A stretch of 30,498 bases of DNA from Acidisphaera sp035272265. Its GTDB lineage: Bacteria; Pseudomonadota; Alphaproteobacteria; Acetobacterales; Acetobacteraceae. The translations under genes were made by a program, and so were the position numbers. The stretch spans positions 1 through 30,498 of the forward strand of contig DATEQV010000318.1 of NCBI GenBank assembly GCA_035272265.1, read 5' to 3'. A model generated the notes under the pieces. It was not told the DNA's origin. It ran no database searches and worked only from the letters and a program-made list of their open reading frames with translations. This document shows positions 8,874 through 16,900 of the stretch, in pieces (position 1 is the stretch's first letter; each line of letters starts with the position of its first letter).

Positions 8874-10066
8874 AGCGCCGGGATCCTCGGTCCCGCGCAG
8901 TCTGCCCGGTGCCTGCGAACGACCCAGACGAGCAGAGCCGCCAGCACAGGCGCCCCGACCGGGACCGGCCAGGGCACCGTCAGTGCCGCGGGGATCGCCG
9001 CCGCCAGCGCCGGCAGGGCGACGTCGGCTGCGGTCCAGACACTCCCGTCGCGCAGCTTGCGGCAGACGATGAACACGATCGCCGCCGCGAAGGCCGGGAG
9101 GTCGTAAAACATGGCGTAGGGGGTGGCCAGGAAGGTCGCAACGCACAACGCAGCCAGTGCGACATCATCGGCGTGCCGCCGGTAGCACGACCACACGCAC
9201 CATGCCGCCAGAGCCGTCGCGACGAGTTGCCCTGCCAGCGCCTCAGCCGGCGGCAGCCCGATCTGCCGCAGAGTCGCGGCCACGGTCGGCATCATGAAGT
9301 CGGTCCCGCGACCGGCCGCGAACGCGCCGCCGTGCGCCGCCATCGACCCCGACCAGGCGATCCAGCTATCCCAGCCGGCGCCGGCGCCCGTCGCGGCCAC
9401 CAGCACCATCACCGTCGCCGCCGCCGCGCCGATCGTGCGCCATCGTCCCGACGCCGCCAGCGCCACCGGCACCAGCAGCCCAAGCTGCGGCTTGTAGGTC
9501 AGCAACCCCAGCAGCACGCCGCCGAGGACGGGCCGTGACCCGCACAGCCGCATCCCCCCGATCAGCAGCGCGCCCGAGAGAAACCCGTTCTGGCCCGCGA
9601 TCAGCGCGAGCCAGGTGGCCGGCAGGATGCCGAGCATCGCCGCCCGCAGCCGCCCCAGCCCGCCGGGCAATACGGCCGCCGCATACAAGCCGAAGTCCGC
9701 CGACTGCAGCAGGAGGTACGCCGGCGCGCACGGCAAGACCGACAACGCTGCCAGCAGGAACGCGAACGGCGGGGGATAGTAGTAATACGTCGCGTCGCCG
9801 CCCTGCATCGTCTCGCCCAGCAGGTGCGACTGGAACGCGTGCAGCGCCGCATCGTCGTACAGACCGGCGAGCGGGTGCGTCAGGACGAAGCGGCCGAACG
9901 ACCACAGCACGAACGCGTCGTGCGGCCCGAAGCGCCCAAGCGACCGCGCGATCGACGCCAGGCATCGCAGGTCGAACGCCACCAGCAGCAGGATGACCAC
10001 GCCAACCAGCGCCAGCGTCAGCGGCCGCTTCTTGCGGACAGGGAACGAAAGGACGGCCGCCTGCAT
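8855..10066 (-). CDS. Glycosyltransferase family 87 (DUF2029) integral membrane protein
   Basis: The product is a 403-residue multi-pass membrane protein with about ten hydrophobic segments, the first at about 15-31. Family signs are a loop aspartate (His-Asp50) after the first helix, the Tyr-Tyr-Tyr-Tyr-Pro-Pro-Pro-Phe-Ala segment, Gly-Gln-Asn-Gly-Phe, and Tyr-Lys-Pro-Gln-Leu-Gly near the middle. These are typical of DUF2029/GT87 polyprenyl-phosphate-mannose-dependent transferases such as mycobacterial PimE. The likely role is adding a sugar to a lipid or glycan on the outer face of the inner membrane; donor and acceptor are unknown. It follows the PsiE-family gene on the same strand after 71 bases containing a hairpin, so it may have its own promoter. 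No other polysaccharide genes are adjacent. Confidence 0.75.
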   Translation of the reverse strand: MQAAVLSFPVRKKRPLTLALVGVVILLLVAFDLRCLASIARSLGRFGPHDAFVLWSFGRFVLTHPLAGLYDDAALHAFQSHLLGETMQGGDATYYYYPPPFAFLLAALSVLPCAPAYLLLQSADFGLYAAAVLPGGLGRLRAAMLGILPATWLALIAGQNGFLSGALLIGGMRLCGSRPVLGGVLLGLLTYKPQLGLLVPVALAASGRWRTIGAAAATVMVLVAATGAGAGWDSWIAWSGSMAAHGGAFAAGRGTDFMMPTVAATLRQIGLPPAEALAGQLVATALAAWCVWSCYRRHADDVALAALCVATFLATPYAMFYDLPAFAAAIVFIVCRKLRDGSVWTAADVALPALAAAIPAALTVPWPVPVGAPVLAALLVWVVRRHRADCAGPRIPALQPAGA

Positions 10067-10106
10067 CTTCCATCGTTCGTGGCGAACAAACGACGAACCT
10101 GCCGGG

Positions 10107-10132
10107 CGGCGGTGAAGGCTTCCTTACCGCCG
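10107..10132 (-). terminator. Hairpin downstream of the PsiE-family gene, possible terminator
   Basis: GGCGGT at 10108-10113 pairs with ACCGCC at 10126-10131, and AAGG at 10115-10118 pairs with CCTT at 10122-10125. There is one bulged G and a 3-base loop. The hairpin lies 6-31 bases past the stop of the PsiE-family gene and before the glycosyltransferase gene on the same strand. There is no long U run, so termination strength is uncertain. Confidence 0.4.
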
Positions 10133-10137
10133 TCGCG

Positions 10138-10644
10138 CTACACGGCGGTGTCGCCGGAGCGGCGCAGCACGAACATCGAGGCCACCATCACCAGGATCAG
10201 CCCGCCGAGCACGCCGAGCTCGATCATCGAATAGCGGAACAGGTCGGAATTCACCTCGCCGTGCACGTCCCGCGCCGTCTCCAGCGTGATCACCAGGATC
10301 CGCCGGATCGAGGCGATCAGCCCGACGATCAGAAACGGCTCGACGCTCAGCTCGCCGGACCGCAGCGACACCCGCACCGTGTGCAGGATCTCCACCAGCA
10401 TCAGCACGAACAGCAGCTGATCGATCGCCTCGAAGATGCCGCCGCCGCGCCAGTTCTGCGCGCCCTGGAACAGCGCGATCGCCGCGCCCACCAAGGCCGC
10501 GGCGGCGGTGATCACCAGCAGAACGCCGATCGCCGCGTAGACCGCGTGCTCGATGCGCAGGAACCACCGGTCCGTCACTTCTTGCATGCGATCGAGGCTC
10601 GGCGCCTCCGTATCCGACTGCTTGTCCACCGTTCCTCCGGCCAT
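10138..10644 (-). CDS. PsiE-family inner-membrane protein
   Basis: The product is 168 residues with four hydrophobic segments and short basic loops. The pattern fits the phosphate-starvation-inducible PsiE family: a helix near 34-60, a helix with Leu-Phe-Val-Leu-Met-Leu-Val-Glu-Ile-Leu-His near 75-90, Glu-Pro-Phe-Leu-Ile-Val-Gly-Leu-Ile-Ala, and a final helix. PsiE is induced under phosphate limitation in enteric bacteria, but its molecular role is unknown. The start is uncertain. ATG 10644 is the longest frame, but GTG 10629 lies just after GGAGGA and may be the true start, five codons in. It lies 39 bases after the dehydrogenase stop and may be in the same transcript. No Pho-box-like site was recognised. 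Confidence 0.75.
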   Translation of the reverse strand: MAGGTVDKQSDTEAPSLDRMQEVTDRWFLRIEHAVYAAIGVLLVITAAAALVGAAIALFQGAQNWRGGGIFEAIDQLLFVLMLVEILHTVRVSLRSGELSVEPFLIVGLIASIRRILVITLETARDVHGEVNSDLFRYSMIELGVLGGLILVMVASMFVLRRSGDTAV

Positions 10645-10683
10645 GCGCCGGCGTGGAGGGTAGGGCGGGCAGCAGCGGCGGCG

Positions 10684-11355
10684 CTACCAGGCGATGGGCT
10701 TGCCCTGGTAATCGACGTAGGTGTGGTCGCCGCGCCCGCGCGCCCGCTCGATCACGTCGGCCAGCCCGCGCACCGAGGTAGCCACATCGAGCGGCGCGTT
10801 CTCGCCGCCCATATCGGTCCGCACCCAGCCGGGATGCAGCGACAGGACGGTGAAACGTCCCTGGACTTCGATGGCGAACGCACGCGTCAGCATGTTCAGC
10901 GCCGCCTTGCTCGCACTGTACAGCTCGTGCTGCCCGGAGGTCTGCGCGATGCTGCCCAGGACCGACGACATGAACGCGATCACCCCTTCGCCGGGCCGCA
11001 CATGCCCAACCAGCGCGCGAGCCAGCCGGATCGGCGCGACCGCATTGGTGTAGAACAGCGCGCCGACCTCCGCCTGCGTCGCCTTCGACGCGCTGCGATG
11101 GTCGGGGCCGGACACGCCGGCGTTGACGAACAGGACGTCCAGCCGCGTGCCCCCGAGCCGCGCGGCGAAGCCGTCCACAGCTTCCCCGTCGTTGACGTCC
11201 AGCGCCTCGACGCGTACCCCGGGGATCGCCTTGAGCTCGCCCGCACGCTCGGGTTGACGCGCCGTGCCGATCACCTGCCACCCACGCCCGTGCATCTCGC
11301 GGGCGAGCCCCAGCCCGAGGCCTCGATTGGCGCCGACGATCAGGATCATGGACAT
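10684..11355 (-). CDS. Short-chain dehydrogenase/reductase (SDR)
   Basis: The product is a 223-residue classical SDR oxidoreductase. The Rossmann nucleotide-binding motif Gly-Ala-Asn-Arg-Gly-Leu-Gly is at 8-14, Asn-Ala-Gly at 78-80, a catalytic serine in Met-Ser-Ser near 130, and the Tyr146-x3-Lys150 pair. Pro-Gly-Trp-Val-Arg-Thr-Asp-Met follows at about 175-182. The proteins reduce or oxidise carbonyl/alcohol groups with NAD(P)H; the substrate cannot be told here. It resembles the C-factor/sniffer-like SDR subgroup by eye. ATG 11355 is chosen because the Rossmann fold begins immediately after it and a GGAGA lies upstream; the 11 extra codons to 11388 are Pro/Arg-rich and not family-like. It is the first gene of a possible minus-strand unit with the PsiE-family gene. 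Confidence 0.88.
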   Translation of the reverse strand: MSMILIVGANRGLGLGLAREMHGRGWQVIGTARQPERAGELKAIPGVRVEALDVNDGEAVDGFAARLGGTRLDVLFVNAGVSGPDHRSASKATQAEVGALFYTNAVAPIRLARALVGHVRPGEGVIAFMSSVLGSIAQTSGQHELYSASKAALNMLTRAFAIEVQGRFTVLSLHPGWVRTDMGGENAPLDVATSVRGLADVIERARGRGDHTYVDYQGKPIAW

Positions 11356-11456
11356 TGGCGGTCTCCGTGGCGGGCTCGGCCTTGACATGGTGGCGCCCGC
11401 CGTGATCGGAAACTATTGCTGCGTAACGTTCAGTTGTCCCGCCGGTCTGACGCCCA

Positions 11457-11487
11457 GGCGACGGGGCGGCGGTCCGTAAACGTCGTC
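11457..11487 (+). promoter_or_regulatory. Conserved 5' leader stem of the first PRC-like gene
   Basis: GGCGAC at 11457-11462 can pair with GTCGTC at 11482-11487 (six pairs, one G-U), enclosing a 19-base loop. The same element recurs upstream of the second copy, where the stem is GACGAC/GTCGTC and the loop differs at only two positions. It ends 30 bases before the ATG, so it is probably in the mRNA leader or overlaps the promoter. Confidence 0.4.
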
Positions 11488-11517
11488 GCTAACGCGTTGG
11501 AAACTCAGGAGAGTCAC

Positions 11518-11880
11518 ATGATCCGCCATGCCTCAGCGCTGATGCTGGCCGCCGCATTGCTTGCCGGACCGGCCGTTCTCGTCGCCGCTCCGCCGGCCTA
11601 CGCCGCGGCGCCGACAGCCGCTCAATTGGCTCGTGGAACCCAGATCTACAGTTCGGACGGCAAGCCAGTCGCCAAAGTGGTCGACGTGCTCCAAAGCGGG
11701 AACACCGGCATGAGCGTCGCGGTCATCGATGTGACGACCCAGCTCGGCGAACACCGCATGGTGGCCGTCCCAACGTTCCGCCTCGACTTCGAAAACGGCA
11801 AGGTGATGTCCAAGTTGAGCTACGAGACGATCGAGCATATGCAACAGTTCGACTACAGTGCCATGGGCGCGGGACACTGA
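11518..11880 (+). CDS. Secreted PRC-barrel-like small protein, copy 1
   Basis: The product is 120 residues with a Sec signal peptide: basic start Met-Ile-Arg-His, a Leu/Ala core, and likely cleavage after Ala-Tyr-Ala near residue 28. The mature part has a Gly-Thr-Gln-Ile-Tyr-Ser-Ser-Asp-Gly-Lys-Pro-Val-Ala-Lys-Val-Val segment. It then has short beta-strand-like runs and a Val-Pro-x-Phe-Arg-Leu-Asp segment, the pattern of PRC-barrel domains. The protein probably acts in the periplasm; the ligand or role is unknown. The start is supported by CAGGAGAGTCAC directly before the ATG. It is followed by a strong hairpin at 11918-11946 and then by its own duplicate. The two proteins share the signal peptide and the first barrel strands, but the C-terminal halves differ greatly. 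Confidence 0.75.
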   Translation: MIRHASALMLAAALLAGPAVLVAAPPAYAAAPTAAQLARGTQIYSSDGKPVAKVVDVLQSGNTGMSVAVIDVTTQLGEHRMVAVPTFRLDFENGKVMSKLSYETIEHMQQFDYSAMGAGH

Positions 11881-11917
11881 GAGCGACGTCGCCCAACACT
11901 TGCTTCGTTTGAGCGAG

Positions 11918-11946
11918 GTCACGGGCCGGAACCGCCGGCCCGTGAC
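11918..11946. terminator. Strong hairpin between the two PRC-like genes, probable terminator
   Basis: This is a perfect 12-base inverted repeat. GTCACGGGCCGG at 11918-11929 pairs with CCGGCCCGTGAC at 11935-11946, with the 5-base loop AACCG. It starts 38 bases after the stop of the first PRC-like gene. It is very stable but lacks a U tract, so it may be an intrinsic-like terminator or a transcript-stabilising hairpin. Its presence suggests the second copy is transcribed separately from its own leader. Confidence 0.55.
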
Positions 11947-11974
11947 GTTCGCACGTCCACCCGCCCTCGACCGA

Positions 11975-12005
11975 GACGACGGGGCGGCGGTCCGCAAGCG
12001 TCGTC
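11975..12005 (+). promoter_or_regulatory. Conserved 5' leader stem of the second PRC-like gene
   Basis: GACGAC at 11975-11980 pairs perfectly with GTCGTC at 12000-12005 around a 19-base loop at 11981-11999 that matches the first copy except for two transitions. The second stem position is A-U here and G-U in copy 1, so pairing is kept despite the base change. It ends 31 bases before the ATG. Confidence 0.4.
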
Positions 12006-12036
12006 GCTCAATAGTTTGAAAAGACAGGAGAGTCAC

Positions 12037-12399
12037 ATGATCCGCCATGCCTCAGCGCTGATGCTGGCCGCTGGATTGCTTGTCGGACCAGCCGCCATCG
12101 TCACCGCTCCGCCGGCCCTCGCCGCGGAGCCGACGGCTGCCCAGCTCGCCCCGGGCACCGTGATCTACAGTGCGGACGGAAAGCCAGTGGCCAAGGTCGT
12201 CGAGCCGATCGTTGGCGGGACGACCGGCAGGACCTTCGTGGCGCTCCAGGCCACATTTCCGGGTAGTCACGACAGGATGGTGCTTGTGCCGGCGTGGCAC
12301 TTCGATCTGCAAGGCGACAAGGTGATGTCGCACATGACCGCACACATGATCATGTCGATGCCCCAGTTCGAGTACAACAACCCGCAGGGCGGCCACTGA
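12037..12399 (+). CDS. Secreted PRC-barrel-like small protein, copy 2
   Basis: The product is 120 residues, the same length as its upstream paralogue and with nearly the same signal peptide (Met-Ile-Arg-His-Ala-Ser-Ala-Leu-Met-Leu-Ala). Cleavage is likely after Ala-Leu-Ala. The mature region keeps Gly-Thr-Val-Ile-Tyr-Ser-Ala-Asp-Gly-Lys-Pro-Val-Ala-Lys-Val-Val. It then diverges and ends in a Met/His-rich stretch (His-Met-Thr-Ala-His-Met-Ile-Met-Ser-Met) and Gly-Gly-His. The Met/His clustering could hint at metal contact, but that is only a guess. ACAGGAGAGTCAC precedes the ATG. The gene is convergent with the efflux-channel gene, with 15 bases between their stops and no terminator visible there. 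Confidence 0.75.
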   Translation: MIRHASALMLAAGLLVGPAAIVTAPPALAAEPTAAQLAPGTVIYSADGKPVAKVVEPIVGGTTGRTFVALQATFPGSHDRMVLVPAWHFDLQGDKVMSHMTAHMIMSMPQFEYNNPQGGH

Positions 12400-12414
12400 G
12401 GACCACGACGTCTC

Positions 12415-13917
12415 TCAGAAGTTCCTTGGATTGAGCAGGTTGCGGGTCTGAAGCTGGTCGCTCGTCGGCAGGTCGGACGAAGTCCACCCGCCGCCGAGCG
12501 CCTCGATCAGCCCGACGCTCGCGACCAGCCGGCTCTGCTGGATGCCCAGCAGGGTCTCCTCGTCGGCCAGATCCGTCGCCTGTGCCGTCACGACGGCGGT
12601 GAAGGCGACGGTGCCGGCCCGGTATTCGTTCAGCGTGATCTCCACCGCGCGTCGCGCCAGCTGCGTGGCCTCCAGCTGCGCCTGCGACTGGTCCTGCAGC
12701 ACGTGCAGCGCCACCAGTTCGTCCTCCACCTGCTGGAAGGCGGTCAGCACCGTCTGCCGGTAATTGGCGACGCTCTCGTCATACACCGCCTTGGCCGCGC
12801 GCACCTGCGAGCCGGTCAGGCCGGCGTTGAACAGCGTCTCGGCCGCATTCGCACCGACGGACCAGACCCGGTTCGCCACGTTGAACAGCTGCCCTAGCGT
12901 GTTGCCGCTGAAGCCGAACACGCCCGACAGGGTGATCGTGGGATAGTAGCCGGCGACGGCGACGCCGATCAGCGCGTTCTCCTCCTGCATCGTCCGCTCC
13001 GCCGCGGCGACGTCGGGCCGCCGCTCCAGCAGCACCGACGGGATGCTGACGGGGGGCACCGGAACCTCGGCGGCGAGCTGCCCATGCGCGATGGTCAGGT
13101 CCGACGGCGGCACGCCGCTCAGCACCGCGATCGCGTGCTCGTACTGCTGCCGCGCGATCTTCACGGCAATCGCTTGCGAGACCGTCGACTGCAGCTGCAC
13201 CTGCGCGGTGATCAGGTCCGACCGCGCCGCCACGCCGACATCGTACTGGTTCTGCGTGATCTCCACCGTCTTGCGGTACGCCGCTACGGTGCGGTCGAGC
13301 AGGTCCTGCAGCGCGTCGGACGTGCGCATCTCGAAGTAGTCGGTCGCCAGCGCGCCCTGCGCCGACAGCGCCGCATTCGCCAGATCGGCCGCGCTGACCT
13401 GCGCGCCGGCGACGTTGCTTTCGATCTGCCGCCTGACCTTGCCCCACACGTCCAGGTCCCAGCTCGCGTTGCCCTGGGCGGTGAACGTCGTCGTGTTGGT
13501 GCCGCTGGAGCGGCGGGACGTCGAGCCGGTCGTCGTCGTGCCGGTCTGTCCGTTGACGAAGTTGCCGATGCCGCCGCCCGCGCCGCTGCGCGTCACACCG
13601 GCGGTCAGGCCGAGCACGGGGAACAGGCCGGCGCGCGCCTCGTCCACCAGCGCCTGCGCCTCCTGATACGCCGCCAGCTGCGCGCGCACGTTCTGGTTGT
13701 TGATCACCACCGAGTGCTCGAGCTTGTCGAGCAACGGGTCCTTGTAGACCGACCACCACGCGCCGCGGTCGATCCAGTCCATCGGCGACGCCGGCTTCCA
13801 GCCCGCCAGCTCCTTGAACTGCAGCGCCATCGGCGCGGGCGGCTTGCGGTAGTCCGGCCCGACCTCGCATCCCGCGAGCAGCACGAGCCCCGACAAGACG
13901 GCGCGGCGCAGCATCAT
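12415..13917 (-). CDS. NodT-family outer-membrane efflux channel lipoprotein
   Basis: The product is a 500-residue outer-membrane factor of the TolC/NodT/OprM type, the exit duct of an RND pump. It starts with a lipoprotein signal whose lipobox is Leu-Leu-Ala-Gly-Cys, putting the lipidated cysteine at residue 17. Cys-Glu-Val-Gly-Pro-Asp-Tyr-Arg-Lys-Pro follows, the standard mature start of this family. Two long alpha-helical coiled repeats follow, including Arg-Arg-Pro-Asp-Val-Ala-Ala-Ala-Glu at the start of the second half. The start overlaps the upstream pump gene's stop as ATGA (13914-13917), so translation is probably coupled; the next codon is also ATG. It is the last gene of the mdtABC-type operon and surely works with it. 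The Gly/Thr/Ser-rich stretch in the first half is somewhat longer than usual. Confidence 0.92.
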   Translation of the reverse strand: MMLRRAVLSGLVLLAGCEVGPDYRKPPAPMALQFKELAGWKPASPMDWIDRGAWWSVYKDPLLDKLEHSVVINNQNVRAQLAAYQEAQALVDEARAGLFPVLGLTAGVTRSGAGGGIGNFVNGQTGTTTTGSTSRRSSGTNTTTFTAQGNASWDLDVWGKVRRQIESNVAGAQVSAADLANAALSAQGALATDYFEMRTSDALQDLLDRTVAAYRKTVEITQNQYDVGVAARSDLITAQVQLQSTVSQAIAVKIARQQYEHAIAVLSGVPPSDLTIAHGQLAAEVPVPPVSIPSVLLERRPDVAAAERTMQEENALIGVAVAGYYPTITLSGVFGFSGNTLGQLFNVANRVWSVGANAAETLFNAGLTGSQVRAAKAVYDESVANYRQTVLTAFQQVEDELVALHVLQDQSQAQLEATQLARRAVEITLNEYRAGTVAFTAVVTAQATDLADEETLLGIQQSRLVASVGLIEALGGGWTSSDLPTSDQLQTRNLLNPRNF

Positions 13918-16900
13918 TCGCCCGGCTCCGGCACGGACTCCGGCGGCGCCGGCGGCAGCACGCGCGCCCAATGGCGCGCGCACCATTTCCCGAAGTGATC
14001 GAGGTAAATGTACACGACAGGTGTGGTGTACAGCGTCAGCGCCTGGCTGCCGATCAGACCGCCGACGATGGCGATGCCGAGCGGGTGGCGCAGCTCCGCG
14101 CCCTCGCCGGTGCCGATCGCCAGCGGCAGCGCGCCGAGCATCGCCGCCGCGGTCGTCATGGTGATCGGGCGGAAGCGCAGCAGCGCCGCCTTGCGGATCG
14201 CGTCCTCGGTCGACAGGTGCTCCGCGCGCTCGGCGTGCAGCGCGACGTCGATCATCATGATCGCGTTCTTCTTCACGATGCCGACCAGCAGGATGATGCC
14301 GATGAACGCGATGATCGACAGTTGCTGGCCGAAGATCAGCAGCGCCGCCAGCGCGCCCACGCCCGCCGACGGCAGGGTGGACATGATCGTGATCGGGTGG
14401 ATGTAGCTCTCGTACAGCACGCCCAGCACGATGTACACCGCGGTCAGCGCCGCAAGCAGCAGGAACGGCAGCGCGGCCATCGATTGCTGCGTGGTGGCGG
14501 CGGTGCCCGCGAAGACGCCGTGGATCGACGCCGGCAGGTGGATCTCCTGCTCGGCCTGCTGGATGGCCGCCTGCGCATCGCCCAGCGCCTTGCCGGGCGG
14601 CAGGTTGAACGAGATCGTCGCGGCGACGAACTGCCCCTCGTGGTTGACCGACAGCGGCGTGGTCCCCGGCGTGAAGCTGGCGAACGATGCGAGCGGAACC
14701 ATCGTCTCCTGGTAGTTGCTCACCGAGTTGCCGGACGAGGCGGTCGACTTGCCGCTCGCCGCGATCGCGTTGATCGCCTGGTTGCGCGCCGAATCCTGCG
14801 CGATGGCCTGCGCCGTCGAGTTGCCGGACGACGTGTTCGCGCTGTTCGACGCCGGGCTCGCCACGGTGGCCGACACGCTCGTGCCGCTGCTCGTCGGACC
14901 CGCGCTGCCGATGCTCGGGGCGGTCGACGTCGTGACCGAGGGGCTGGCGCTGGTGTTGATCCTCGCCGTCCTCCCGGCGACGGTTCCGGCTGGGGCCTGC
15001 GTCGTCGCCGTGCCCTTCGCACTCGCGCCCGATGTGCTGACCCAGATCGTGCGCAGCGTATCCGGACTCTGCCAGAAGTTAGGCGCCACCTCCATGATCA
15101 CGTGGTACTGGTTCAGCGCATTGTAGATGGTCGACACCTGCCGCTGCCCGAACGCGTCGTACAGCGTGTTGTCGATCGCGCTCGGCGTCAGCCCGAGCCG
15201 GGCGGCGGTCGCCCGGTCGATGTGCAGATCGACCGCCAGCCCATGCTGCTGCTGGTCCGAATTGACGTCGACGAGATTCGGGTTCCTCGCCAGCGCCTCG
15301 GTCAGCTTCGGCGTCCAGGCGTACAGCTCCGTCGCCGTGTCGGCTTCCAGCGTGTACTGGTACGCGGCGTTGCTCTGCCGGCCACCCGTCCGCAGGTCCT
15401 GGGCCGCGAACAGGTACAGCGTGGCGCCGGGAATGGCCGCGAGCTTCGGACGCAGCCGGTTGATGACCTGCTGCACCGACAGGTTCCGCTGGCCCTGCGG
15501 CTTGAGCGAGACGAAGACGAAGCCGCCATTGGTGCCCCGCCCGCCGGTGAAGCCCGCGACCGTCGCCACGGCCGGGTCGCTCTTCACGATGCTCATGAGG
15601 TCGACCAGCTTCTTTTCCATCAGCTGGAACGAGATGCTCTGGTCGGCCTGGATCGTGCCGAGCATCAGGCCGGTGTCCTGGTCGGGGAACAGCGCGCCCG
15701 GCAACGCCCGGGCCAGAACCACGGTCAGCGTCATCGTGACGAGCAGGGTCAGGACGGTCAGCCCCTTCCAGCGCAACGCGACCGTCAGCGTCCGCTCGTA
15801 GAACCGCGCCATCCAGTCGAACACGTGTTCCGAGAACCGGTACAGCCGCCCGTGCGAACGCCCTTTCTCGGGCCGCAGCAGGCGGGAGCACATCATCGGC
15901 GTCAGGGTCAGCGAGATCACCATCGAGATCATGATCGCCAGCGACAGCGTCAGCGCGAACTCGTGGAACAGCCGCCCGACGATGCCGCCCAGCAGCAGGA
16001 TCGGCGTGAACACCGCCACCAGCGACACGCTGATCGTCAGCACGGTGAAGCCGATCTCGCGCGCCCCCAGCAGCGCCGCATCCACCCGCGGCATGCCCGC
16101 CTCGACATGGCGCTGGATGTTCTCCAGCACCACGATCGCGTCATCCACCACGAAGCCGGTGGAGATCGTCAGCGCCATCAGCGACAGGTTGTCGAGCGAG
16201 TAGCCGAGCAGGTACATCGCGCCGAACGTGCCGATGATGCTGATCGGCACCGCGATCGCCGGGATCAGCGTCGCGCGCGGGTCGCGCAGGAAGGCGAACA
16301 CCACCAGCGTCACCAGGATGACGGCGATGACCAGCGTCAGCTGCGTGTCGTTGAGCGACCCGCGGATCGTCTTCGTGCGGTCCATGGCGACCGAGACCTG
16401 CACGTCGCCGGGCAGGCTCGCCTCCAGCCGCGGCAGCTCGGCCATGATCGTGTCGACGGTGGTGATCACGTTCGCGCCGGGCTGGCGGTAGATGATCGCC
16501 AGCACCGCGGGCTGGCCGTTGAAGCGGCCGGCGTTGCGCAGGTTCTCGACCGAATCGTCCACCTCGGCGACGTCGCGCAGCCGCACCGCCGCGCCGTTGC
16601 GGTAGGCGATCACCAGGTTCCTGTAGTCTTCGGCCTTGGTCGCCTGGTCGTTGGTGTAGATCTGGAAGCGCCGGTTGCCTTCCTCGATCGCGCCCTTCGG
16701 CGCGTTGGCGTTGGCCGACGCGAGCGCCGCGCGCACGTCCTCCAGCCCGATGCCGTATTTGAACAGCGGATAGGGATCGAGCTCGACCCGCACCGCCGGC
16801 AGCGTGCTGCCCGCGATGTCGACGTTGCCGACGCCGCTGAGCTGCGACAGCGCCTGCTCCAGCACATTGGACGCCTCGTCGTAGATCTGCCCCGCCGAGC

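Larger units (their letters stand above)
11457..12399 (+). repeat. Tandem duplication of a PRC-like gene plus leader
   Basis: Two direct repeat units cover leader plus coding sequence, roughly 11457-11880 and 11975-12399. The offset is 519 bases at the start codons. The leader, the Shine-Dalgarno region and the first roughly 40 coding bases are nearly identical, while the distal coding halves have diverged strongly. This shows an old local duplication with the 5' region either conserved by selection or homogenised by gene conversion. Confidence 0.85.

Noticed and set aside
7192..9072. A 626-codon plus-strand open frame opposite the flavoprotein gene.
   Set aside because: It has an Arg-rich antisense composition without motifs, and the minus strand has clear FAD-binding motifs.
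10076..10098. GTTCGT/ACGAAC inverted repeat just upstream of the glycosyltransferase gene.
   Set aside because: Six-base arms with a 12-base spacer are expected by chance and have no supporting context.
11408..11430. A GGAAAC ... CGTT pair upstream of the first PRC-like gene (and GGAAC ... CGTT at 11928-11949 before the second) resembling general-stress EcfG promoters.
   Set aside because: The spacing is only 13-14 bases, whereas known EcfG promoters use about 16-17, and the second pair lies inside the strong hairpin. It is not reported as a promoter.
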